A DNA stretch of 5,676 bases, from the NCBI GenBank assembly GCA_013816275.1, contig JACDER010000120.1:1-5676 (forward strand), written 5' to 3'. A model generated the notes under the pieces. That model saw only the letters and a list, made by a program, of their open reading frames with translations. It was not told where the DNA came from and ran no database searches. Source of the DNA: Actinomycetota bacterium (GTDB taxonomy: Bacteria > Actinomycetota > Thermoleophilia > Gaiellales > Gaiellaceae). Of this stretch, positions 1 to 4,395 are shown one piece after another (the first letter of the stretch is position 1; each line of letters begins with the position of its first letter). The position numbers were made by a program, and so were the translations under genes.

Positions 1-13
1 GCGAGGGCCTCAA

Positions 14-103
14 GTGAGCCTGAAGAACGTCCTCGCCGTCGCCCTCGGGATCATGTCGGCGATCGGCGGTTTCGTCGACATCGGCGATCTCGTCTTCAAC
101 ACG
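14..103 (+). pseudogene. N-terminal fragment of an Nramp-family divalent metal transporter
   Basis: The first 30 codons from GTG at 14 read as the start of an Nramp-type Mn/Fe transporter: a hydrophobic first helix (ALGIMSAIGGFVDIGDLVFN). The D-I-G-D at residues 22-25 sits where classical Nramps have the metal-binding D-P-G-N of helix 1, as in Nramp-related clades. A GAGG stands 7 bases before the GTG. The family needs about 400 residues and 10 or more helices, but the similarity stops at about base 103. The frame then runs on without a stop through unrelated sequence into the next gene. Transport is therefore impossible. This is the 5' remnant of a deleted gene, although an in-frame fusion product of 131 residues (14-409) could be made. 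Family assignment is from recalled sequence pattern, with good confidence for the motif and less for the clade. Confidence 0.6.
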
Positions 104-144
104 TCACACTTAGGGCAGAACACGCCATCCGTCTACACGTCAAA

Positions 145-150
145 AAGGAG
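145..150 (+). promoter_or_regulatory. Ribosome binding site AAGGAG deciding the DUF2933-like start
   Basis: AAGGAG followed by a 7-base spacer and ATG 158. Its presence inside an open frame that begins at GTG 14 shows that the small membrane protein has its own start, and that the Nramp piece upstream was joined to its leader. Confidence 0.7.
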
Positions 151-157
151 TCTGACG

Positions 158-409
158 ATGGGTAACTACCTCTTCTTGCTGCTGATCCTCGCCTGCCCGC
201 TGATGATGATCTTCATGATGCGCGGCATGCACGGCCGCCACGGCGGCGACGCCAGTCACGGCCCCGCGCAACGCCGCACGGGCGGCCACGGCCCCAGCGA
301 CTCGAGCGCCTCTCTCGATGAGCTGCGCCGCCAGCGTGAGCAGCTCAACCGTCACATCGAAGAGCGTGAGGCCGAGGAGCAGACACCGGTCGGCGGCGCC
401 CGGCGATGA
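158..409 (+). CDS. DUF2933-like small membrane protein with His/Met-rich juxtamembrane segment
   Basis: This is an 83-residue protein. Residues 3-21 form one membrane helix, followed at once by a Met/His/Gly cluster (MMRGMHGRHGG, residues 20-30), the arrangement of DUF2933 proteins (helix ending ACPLM...MHGGHG). These are commonly found beside copper or mercury resistance genes. Residues 35-50 are a Gly/His linker and residues 50-74 a charged, probably coiled-coil tail (LDELRRQREQLNRHIEERE). ATG 158 is chosen over the upstream GTG 14 because an ideal ribosome site AAGGAG (145-150) lies 7 bases before it. The upstream codons belong to a broken Nramp gene. A role in metal binding at the membrane is inferred from composition and family context only. 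Confidence 0.7.
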   Translation: MGNYLFLLLILACPLMMIFMMRGMHGRHGGDASHGPAQRRTGGHGPSDSSASLDELRRQREQLNRHIEEREAEEQTPVGGARR

Positions 410-550
410 GCGACAACGCCCGCGGCCTCCGGGGCGGCTGGAGATCCGCTCCCGCGGCTGCGGCGCCTCACGACGCAACGCGTGTTGCGGTGCGATGAGC
501 GGCGGCAATAGTCGGTGCGAAGGAGAAATCGGACCGAGGTGAAGGACACG

Positions 551-838
551 ATGATTACCGATAGGTCGGGCTCGCGCCGCAGCAGCAGCGACCTGCGGGC
601 TGTGCCGCGGCGGGCGTGGCTCGTGCTCGCGGGACTGACGCTCCCGACGAATCAGCGTCAAGCGGGCGATCAGAATGACCGGCCTCGTCCCACAGCTCAG
701 CCTCGTGACGACCGGGCGGCAGTGATGATCCGGCTCGGGCTAGAGCGAGGGCTGCTTCAGCCCCGCAGGGAGCGACGGCGCTGTCCGTCCTGTGGCCGTC
801 TGATCAACGGCCGCGTCTGCACAAGGCACTGTCCGTGA
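551..838 (+). CDS. Small hypothetical protein with C-terminal zinc-ribbon motif
   Basis: This is a 95-residue basic protein, not recognised as a named family. The only clear feature is a C-terminal four-cysteine cluster, C78-x2-C81-x8-C90-x3-C94 ([20 protein letters not shown]), which looks like a short zinc ribbon. The rest is Arg-rich with one short hydrophobic stretch (AWLVLAGLTLP, residues 22-32). Start choice is uncertain: ATG 551 has GAAGGA only 4 bases upstream, while GTG 539 in the same frame overlaps a preceding stop (GTGA) and has AAGGAG 13 bases away. Its TGA overlaps the GTG of the next gene (835), so the two are probably translationally coupled. The coding call rests on the Cys cluster and this overlap; the N-terminal half has weak coding character. 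Confidence 0.45.
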   Translation: MITDRSGSRRSSSDLRAVPRRAWLVLAGLTLPTNQRQAGDQNDRPRPTAQPRDDRAAVMIRLGLERGLLQPRRERRRCPSCGRLINGRVCTRHCP

Positions 839-1482
839 GCTCGAAGACCCGCGGCATCATCTTCGCGTCGATCGCAGCAGGTCTTGTCGTCACTGCGCTC
901 ATCTTCGGGTTTGTCGGTAAGCCGCCGATGCTGGGCTGGGTCGGGTTCGGGATCGTGTCGATGATCGTTCTTGGCTTGGGCGCCGTGGCGACGCTCGCGG
1001 TCCCTCGTATGCGCGTCAGCGCGTCGGAACCCGCCGTCGCCCTCGACCAAGATGGGCGGCTGCTCGTGATTGCCGATGCGTATTGCAGCGAGGCCGCTCT
1101 GTGCGACGAGATCCTCGCGCGCCTCGATGATGCCGTTGCCGTCCACCTCGTTGTTCCCGTTCGCGTCTCCCATATTCACTTCCTGGCGAACGACGATTCA
1201 GACGAAGGGCGAGATGCAGAGCAGAGCACGTTGATTTCAGTCGGGCTGCTGCAGCGACGCGGCGTATCGGCGACCGGTTCGGTCGGCACCGACAAGCCAC
1301 TCGAGTCGATGACGGACGCGCTCGGATCCTTCCCGGCCACCCACGTGCTTCTGGCGATCCCGCCGGAGGAAGAGTCGTACTGGCTCGAGCGAGAGTTGCT
1401 GGCGAAGGCGCGCGCGCTCACCGCAGTCGCCATCACACAAGTCGTCGTCAAGGTCAAGGAGTCGCCGTCGACATCCGCCTGA
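835..1482 (+). CDS. Two-helix membrane protein with universal-stress-like (Usp) domain
   Basis: This is a 215-residue protein. Two membrane helices lie at residues 7-27 and 33-56, then a soluble alpha/beta domain at about 74-206. It begins [19 protein letters not shown] and continues with VHLVVPVR (103-110), a D-rich segment [10 protein letters not shown] (120-129), [16 protein letters not shown] (148-163), [20 protein letters not shown] (166-185) and a final strand ITQVVVKV (200-207). This order (strand, helix, 'VGDxDPLxAIxDALxxFPADE', 'SxWLERxLxxxAR', 'VTHVVV') is that of Usp-like domains found alone or at the end of permeases in actinobacteria. The GTG start overlaps the previous stop. A stress or ligand-sensing role at the membrane is inferred; the classical Usp ATP-binding G-x2-G-x9-G-S/T motif is not evident. 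Confidence 0.75.
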   Translation: MSSKTRGIIFASIAAGLVVTALIFGFVGKPPMLGWVGFGIVSMIVLGLGAVATLAVPRMRVSASEPAVALDQDGRLLVIADAYCSEAALCDEILARLDDAVAVHLVVPVRVSHIHFLANDDSDEGRDAEQSTLISVGLLQRRGVSATGSVGTDKPLESMTDALGSFPATHVLLAIPPEEESYWLERELLAKARALTAVAITQVVVKVKESPSTSA

Positions 1483-1631
1483 ATCGCGCTTACGACCCGG
1501 CGTCGCCGTCGGACGGCCATCGCGTCCTCATCGACCGCCTCTGGCCGCGCGGCGTTTCGAAGGAGCACGCGAAGCTCGACGAGTGGGAGAAGGAGCTGGC
1601 GGCCGCGTGCGGATCGACTAACGAAGGTTGA
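1467..1631 (+). pseudogene. Broken N-terminal fragment of a DUF488-family gene
   Basis: Reading from 1467 gives [17 protein letters not shown], then [19 protein letters not shown] and LDEWEKELA. This is the unmistakable N-terminus of DUF488 proteins (K/R-R-x-Y ... R-x-L-x-D-R-L-W-P-R-G ... W-x-K-E-L-A-P). Those are small (about 115-120 residue) proteins of unknown function. Similarity ends at about base 1601 and the frame closes at TGA 1629-1631 after unrelated residues. The position of the initiator is GTC (1467) instead of ATG or GTG, although AAGGAG (1456-1461) stands 5 bases before it. No other start exists nearby in frame. The piece overlaps the end of the Usp-like gene by 16 bases. Loss of both the start and the C-terminal 60% makes it a pseudogene. 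Confidence 0.75.
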
Positions 1632-1632
1632 T

Positions 1633-1815
1633 ATGTCGCGTCTGATCGACCTAATCAATGACACTCTGCAAGGCACGAGCCACGAGCAGAAACACCACGG
1701 CCCGGGCGTCGCGCACGGGCACGCTGACGAACAGAAGCAGGCAGCGCCGCAGGCCGCTGGGCACGAGCACGCCGGCGAGCACAAGCACAACAAGGAAGGG
1801 CGCAAGCATTGCTAA
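1633..1815 (+). CDS. Small histidine-rich protein, possible metal-binding
   Basis: This 60-residue protein carries ten histidines, all after residue 16, in H-x-H, HH and EHKH groupings (KHHGPG, AHGHADE, GHEHAGEHKHNKEG), and ends KHC. The N-terminal 14 residues (MSRLIDLINDTLQG) form a short amphipathic helix. There is no signal peptide or membrane helix, so it is probably cytoplasmic. GAAGG (1623-1627), 5 bases before ATG 1633, is a usable ribosome site, and the start is one base after the stop of the DUF488 fragment. His-rich tails like this bind Ni, Co, Zn or Cu in other small proteins. Here metal binding is inferred from composition and from the nearby Nramp and DUF2933-like pieces. Its stop codon lies just 3 bases before the insertion sequence, so the natural C-terminus may be altered. 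Confidence 0.6.
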   Translation: MSRLIDLINDTLQGTSHEQKHHGPGVAHGHADEQKQAAPQAAGHEHAGEHKHNKEGRKHC

Positions 1816-1818
1816 AAA

Positions 1819-1839
1819 GGGCTATCGGCTTGACCGGTC
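1819..1839 (+). repeat. Left terminal inverted repeat of the IS
   Basis: This 21-bp sequence matches the complement of 2888-2908 at 19 positions; the two mismatches are at positions 11 and 12. It starts with GGG and ends with GACCGGTC. Confidence 0.8.
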
Positions 1840-1860
1840 TTTGTAGCTTCGGTAGCGTTC

Positions 1861-1887
1861 GCCTCCGATGGCTACGCCAGCGGAGGC
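1861..1887 (+). promoter_or_regulatory. Hairpin enclosing the transposase start codon
   Basis: GCCTCCG (1861-1867) pairs perfectly with CGGAGGC (1881-1887). After one A-G mismatch, TGGC (1869-1872) pairs with GCCA (1876-1879) around a 3-base loop. The ATG at 1868-1870 is therefore buried in the stem of the mRNA. Such start-codon or ribosome-site sequestration is a known way in which insertion sequences (IS10, IS50) limit transposase synthesis. The pairing is seen directly; the regulatory role is inferred. Confidence 0.55.
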
Positions 1888-2827
1888 TGTTTCAAGCTGG
1901 GCAGCTCCGGCGCGGCCGCCCGGCACGCTCGTCGAGTTGCTCGCCCGCTTCCCCGGTGACGAGGCCTGCCGGCGCTATCTGGCGCAGGTGCGCTGGCCGG
2001 GCGGTTTCGCCTGCCCGGCCTGCAGCGGCCGCCAGTGCTGGTGGCTCTCGGACGGTCGCCTCTCCTGCTCGAGTTGCCGCAAGCGGATCTCGCTGACGGC
2101 GGCGACGATCTTCGCCGACACGAAGCTGCCGCTTCAGACCTGGTTCCAGGCCGCCTGGCTCGTCACGAACACGAAGAACGGGATGAGCGCGCTCTCGCTC
2201 CAGCGGGCGCTCGGCCTCCGCTCGTACGAGAGCTCATGGCTACTCCTGCACAAGCTGCGCCGGGCGATGGTCAGACTGGGCCGCGAGCCGCTCTCCGGCG
2301 AGGTCGAAGTGGATGAGAGCTACCTGGGCGGGCCGACCGCCGGCGCGCGCGGACGCGGCACGGGCAAAGCGATCGTGGCGATCGCGGCCCAGTCCCGCCC
2401 GGAGGGCAAGATCGGGCGCATCAGGCTCGCCCTCGTCCCGGACATAAGCCAGCAGAGCCTGCACGACTTCTGCCTCGACGCGATCGCGCCCGGCTCCGTC
2501 GTCTGCACGGACGGCCTGCCGAGCTACCGGGGCCTCGAGGCGCTCGGCTACGAGCACCAGCCGACCGCGATCACCGGCACGGGATCGCCGGCGCACGTGG
2601 TCATGCCGCGCGTCCATCGGGTCGCGTCGCTCCTCAAGCGCTGGCTGCTCGGCACACACCAAGGCGGGATGCAGGAGCGCCAGCTCAGCTTCTACCTCGA
2701 CGAGTTCGTCTTCCGCTTCAACCGCCGCAGCTCGCGCAGCCGCGGCCACCTCTTCCTCCGCCTGCTCGAGCAGACCCTCCAGACCAACCCCGTCACCGGC
2801 GATCGGATCGTCGGTGGCCACTCATGA
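1868..2827 (+). CDS. IS1595-family transposase (ISXO2-like DDE domain)
   Basis: This 319-residue transposase appears full length. Residues 28-75 hold the N-terminal zinc ribbon of the family, with cysteines 49, 52, 67 and 70 (FACPAC...LSCSSC), which probably binds the IS ends. The DDE-type catalytic domain follows: D149 in GEVEVDESYLGG, D215 in VVCTDGLPSYRGL, and the third-residue region MPRVHRVASLLKRWLLGTHQ (H250, K257). It ends with the typical FYLDEFVFRFNRR at 276-287. In the ISXO2-like subgroup a His-containing 'HRVASLLKRWLLGTHQG' motif is usual, so H250 is probably not a defect. There is no clear ribosome site before ATG 1868, and the start lies inside a hairpin (1861-1887), which should keep expression low. 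The gene has no stops or frameshifts and is probably functional. Confidence 0.9.
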   Translation: MATPAEAVSSWAAPARPPGTLVELLARFPGDEACRRYLAQVRWPGGFACPACSGRQCWWLSDGRLSCSSCRKRISLTAATIFADTKLPLQTWFQAAWLVTNTKNGMSALSLQRALGLRSYESSWLLLHKLRRAMVRLGREPLSGEVEVDESYLGGPTAGARGRGTGKAIVAIAAQSRPEGKIGRIRLALVPDISQQSLHDFCLDAIAPGSVVCTDGLPSYRGLEALGYEHQPTAITGTGSPAHVVMPRVHRVASLLKRWLLGTHQGGMQERQLSFYLDEFVFRFNRRSSRSRGHLFLRLLEQTLQTNPVTGDRIVGGHS

Positions 2828-2887
2828 GCTTCGCGATCACAATCGTCTGCGACCCAGACAACGCCTCTCTGGCCGCGAACCGTTCAG

Positions 2888-2908
2888 GACCGGTCATCCC
2901 GATAGCCC
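2888..2908 (-). repeat. Right terminal inverted repeat of the IS
   Basis: This is the partner of 1819-1839 (19/21 identical in inverted orientation). It lies 60 bases after the transposase stop. One further match at the two bases beyond a mismatch (2910-2911 with 1816-1817) leaves the exact outer end uncertain by up to three bases. Confidence 0.8.
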
Positions 2909-2976
2909 CTTGAGCCGATGACCACGAGTCGTCTCGAGGAACTCGGCCCGCGCTCCATTCGAGGTTGATCTGACAC

Positions 2977-3318
2977 TCAGCGTGCGGCGCGAATCGCGTC
3001 GATCAGCTCCCACTTTCCCATCTTCGAGCGGCCCCGAAGATCCATCTCCCTCGCGATTTCGTACAGCTGCTCACGGTTCCGATCCTCGAGCGCATGACCC
3101 GGCCTGCCGCCGCGCTCACGGCCCTTACGCGCCTGCTCCGCCAGCCCGCGCCGTGTCGCCTCGGGCAGGTTGGCGATTGTGCGCTTTCGCTTCGCCGCCT
3201 CCTGCGCACGCTTGACGTTGCGCTTTGCTGCCTCCGTTGCCTTGCAGTCACTCTCGCTCACCTCCGCCACGTCGTTTCGCCGTTTCCTGCTCGACACAAC
3301 GATCCACACCGCATGCAT
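2977..3318 (-). CDS. Small basic protein with C-terminal Rho-N/SAP-like motif
   Basis: This protein is up to 113 residues. Residues 28-48 are a Lys/Arg/Ala-rich helix (AAKRNVKRAQEAAKRKR) and 62-77 a Gly/Arg linker. Residues 78-112 form the Rho termination factor N-terminal-like helix-extension-helix (EDRNREQLYEIAREMDLRGR, then SKMG and ELIDAIR), a small nucleic-acid-binding fold. It is 22/35 identical to the end of the gene at 3902-4168. A GTTT-N15-GGGTAG promoter motif ends 6 bases before ATG 3318, so the transcript would begin at about the ATG. Either the message is leaderless and starts there, or translation begins at GTG 3270 or GTG 3261, where the family-like sequence begins. Neither has a strong ribosome site. 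DNA or RNA binding under stress is inferred. Confidence 0.7.
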   Translation of the reverse strand: MHAVWIVVSSRKRRNDVAEVSESDCKATEAAKRNVKRAQEAAKRKRTIANLPEATRRGLAEQARKGRERGGRPGHALEDRNREQLYEIAREMDLRGRSKMGKWELIDAIRAAR

Positions 3319-3324
3319 CGAGGG

Positions 3325-3349
3325 CTACCCGACGCTCGCGTCCGGAAAC
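3325..3349 (-). promoter_or_regulatory. Candidate SigB/SigF-type stress promoter for the first Rho-N gene
   Basis: On the minus strand GTTT (3349-3346), a 15-base spacer and GGGTAG (3330-3325) match the general-stress sigma consensus of Gram-positive bacteria (GTTT, about 15 bases, GGGTAT). The predicted transcript start falls on or next to ATG 3318. The same elements with the same spacing occur upstream of the BON gene at 4956-4980. Confidence 0.55.
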
Positions 3350-3364
3350 GGCCTCGAGTTCCGG
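3342..3364. promoter_or_regulatory. Inverted repeat CCGGAA-N11-TTCCGG in the divergent intergenic region
   Basis: A perfect 6-bp inverted repeat with an 11-base centre lies between the divergent Rho-N and Cys-rich genes. Its left arm overlaps the GTTT (-35-like) element of the minus-strand promoter, the position expected of an operator. No regulator gene is visible in the window, so the role is a guess. Confidence 0.25.
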
Positions 3365-3428
3365 CGCGCTCGTTCCGAAACGGTTCGCCGGGGGAAGACA
3401 CTGCGAAACCCGAGCGAGGAGGCGACAG

Positions 3429-3662
3429 ATGGCGGTTTGCGAGATCTGCGGAAACGACTACGACAAGTCTTTCGAGGTGCGAGCCGAGGGTGAGACTCAC
3501 ACGTTCGACAGCTTCGAGTGCGCGATTCAGGCGCTTGCCCCGATCTGTGCGCACTGCGGCTGTCGCGTGATCGGACACGGTGTCGAGTCCGACGGCCGCA
3601 TCTTCTGCTGCGTGCACTGCGCCGCGCGGGAGGGGGTCTCCGACCTGCGCGACCGCGGCTGA
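3429..3662 (+). CDS. Nine-cysteine small metal-binding protein (metallothionein-like / zinc-finger)
   Basis: This is a 77-residue protein with nine cysteines and four conserved-looking histidines: C4-x2-C7 (CEICGNDYDKSFEV), H24 and C31 in HTFDSFECAIQAL, C40-x2-C43-x-C45 (CAHCGCRVIGHG), and C60-C61-x2-C64 (FCCVHCA). The middle HTFDSFECA resembles TRASH/MYM-type metal-binding knuckles. The whole is a recurrent actinobacterial small protein, sometimes labelled prokaryotic metallothionein. It could bind two or more Zn or Cu ions, either as a sink or as a structural zinc fold. ATG 3429 is fixed by AGGAGG (3417-3422) 6 bases upstream. It is divergent from the first Rho-N gene. A weak GTTC-N16-GGGAAG (3372-3397) stands at promoter distance, so stress control is possible but poorly supported. 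Confidence 0.8.
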   Translation: MAVCEICGNDYDKSFEVRAEGETHTFDSFECAIQALAPICAHCGCRVIGHGVESDGRIFCCVHCAAREGVSDLRDRG

Positions 3663-3767
3663 GATTTCGGCTCTTCCTCGATTCGCGCTCGGCGGAAGCT
3701 GTCGGGCTTTCTCCTGCAACGAGCGGCTACGCGTCGCGCGCAGGAGCGTGCCAGCCGGAGCCGATCG

Positions 3768-3783
3768 GAGCTGAGCTCAGCTC
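3768..3783. repeat. 16-bp perfect palindrome between convergent genes
   Basis: GAGCTGAGCTCAGCTC is its own complement. It lies in the 239-base stretch (3663-3901) between the converging Cys-rich and second Rho-N genes. I see no convincing gene in that stretch. The palindrome has no loop and no T-run, so it is not a typical terminator; a protein-binding site or a weak bidirectional hairpin is possible. Confidence 0.3.
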
Positions 3784-3901
3784 GCTGACCCTCCAGGAGG
3801 CTCCCGCTCAGGAACGCGGCGTCGGCGGCCTTTTTCATGGTGACGCGGACTCGTACCGACATCGGCCGATCCTCGCCGAAGCGCTTCATCAGCGGTCTGC
3901 G

Positions 3902-4168
3902 TCAGTGGTTTCGGAGCGCGTCGATCAACTCGTCCCTGCCCATCTTCGACCGACCCTCGATGCCGAGTTCCTCAGCTCGTTCGTAGAGCTGTTCCTTGGT
4001 GCGGTCCTCGTAGTCCGCGCTCTCGCCTCCCCGCTCTCCTACCTCCGAACGCGAGGAGCCTGCCGCAGCGTTCGAGATTCGCGCCGCCTTTTCCTTGCTT
4101 GCCCCTTCGTCACGAAGCGCCTCGTACATCTCGTCGTCCTTGATCTGCGATCCATGTTCCTTCGCCAT
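3902..4168 (-). CDS. DUF7218-like protein with C-terminal Rho termination factor N-terminal motif
   Basis: This is an 88-residue acidic/basic mixed protein. Residues 1-36 (MAKEHGSQIKDDEMYEALRD, then EGASKEKAARISNAAA) are the helical N-terminal module recurring in actinobacterial and archaeal small proteins, with its 'KxxAARISNA' signature. Residues 37-53 are a flexible Ser/Gly/Glu linker. Residues 54-88 (EDRTKEQLYERAEELGIEGR, then SKMGRDELIDALRNH) form the Rho-N/SAP-like nucleic-acid-binding motif. ATG 4168 is certain: AGGAGG stands 6 bases upstream. It lies downstream of the BON gene on the same strand and may share its stress-type transcript, separated by the proline-rich stretch. The family's function is not established; binding of DNA or RNA is inferred from the motif. 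Confidence 0.85.
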   Translation of the reverse strand: MAKEHGSQIKDDEMYEALRDEGASKEKAARISNAAAGSSRSEVGERGGESADYEDRTKEQLYERAEELGIEGRSKMGRDELIDALRNH

Positions 4169-4395
4169 CTCGCGCCTCCTCGGATGAACAGTTGGCCGCA
4201 GGCTGCCTTCCGCGATCGGATCGGAACGAAACCGTTCAACGGCGCACACGGTCGCCCACGATCGGGAGTCGGAGGGTGCGGAGGAGTCGGGTCGGGAGTC
4301 GGAGGGCGCGGAGGAGTCGGGTCGGGAGCCGGGTCGGGCGGTTCGGTGGGAGGTTTCGGGTCCGGCCAGATGGCACTCACCTCGACATCCGTCAC
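4039..4395 (-). CDS. Proline-rich reading frame coupled to the BON gene, probably frameshifted after about 45 codons
   Basis: GTG 4395 overlaps the BON stop (GTGA), which favours translational coupling. The first 45 residues look like a genuine small proline-rich protein: MTDVEVSAIWPDPKPPTEPP, then two 10-residue repeats DPTPPRPPTP and DPTPPHPPTP. They resemble the 38-residue protein at 5055-5171 (M-S/T-x-VE-I/V ... PDPxPP). Beyond about 4261 the frame loses this character and continues to 4039. There it overlaps the DUF7218-like gene by 130 bases in another frame, which is unlikely to be real. A one-base shift just after the repeat would reach a TGA within about 27 bases, so an indel may have extended the frame. 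Such a sequence would be disordered or polyproline II. Function is unknown. Confidence 0.4.
   Translation of the reverse strand: MTDVEVSAIWPDPKPPTEPPDPAPDPTPPRPPTPDPTPPHPPTPDRGRPCAPLNGFVPIRSRKAACGQLFIRGGARWRRNMDRRSRTTRCTRRFVTKGQARKRRRESRTLRQAPRVRR
4261..4320. repeat. Two-copy 30-bp tandem repeat
   Basis: The units 4261-4290 and 4291-4320 differ at only two positions (the first base and base 16), and about 8 bases of a third copy follow. On the minus strand each unit encodes the decapeptide DPTPP(R/H)PPTP. The repeat preserves reading frame, as expected of a coding proline-rich repeat prone to copy-number change. Confidence 0.8.

Larger units (their letters stand above)
1819..2908 (+). mobile_element. 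IS1595-family (ISXO2-like) insertion sequence, about 1.09 kb, complete
   Basis: The element consists of one transposase gene bounded by terminal inverted repeats of 21 bp (19 identical), beginning GGGCTATCGG at 1819 and ending in the complement at 2908. Both repeats end inside with the palindrome GACCGGTC. The length of about 1090 bp suits the family, which normally duplicates 8 bp of target. The 8 bases outside each end (GCTAAAAA on the left, CTTGAGCC on the right) do not match, and shifting the ends by one to three bases does not produce a match. The element looks intact; its flanks appear to have been rearranged or diverged. Confidence 0.8.

Noticed and set aside
140..661. Long Arg/Ala-rich minus-strand frame (173 codons) opposite the DUF2933-like gene
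   Set aside because: It is a complement shadow of the + strand genes, has no ribosome site or motif, and is low in complexity.
757..1179. Minus-strand frame of 140 codons opposite the Usp-like gene
   Set aside because: It lies antisense to a clear Usp-like domain, and its composition is that of a frame shadow.
2240..2821. Minus-strand frame of 193 codons inside the IS
   Set aside because: It is antisense to the transposase; it is long only because high GC makes stops rare.
3818..3840. GC-rich stretch followed by five T residues, resembling a terminator
   Set aside because: The GC part does not fold into a convincing stem.
3527..3889. Minus-strand frame of 120 codons filling the gap 3663-3889
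   Set aside because: There is no recognisable motif or ribosome site, and its far half is antisense to the Cys-rich gene; not supported as coding.
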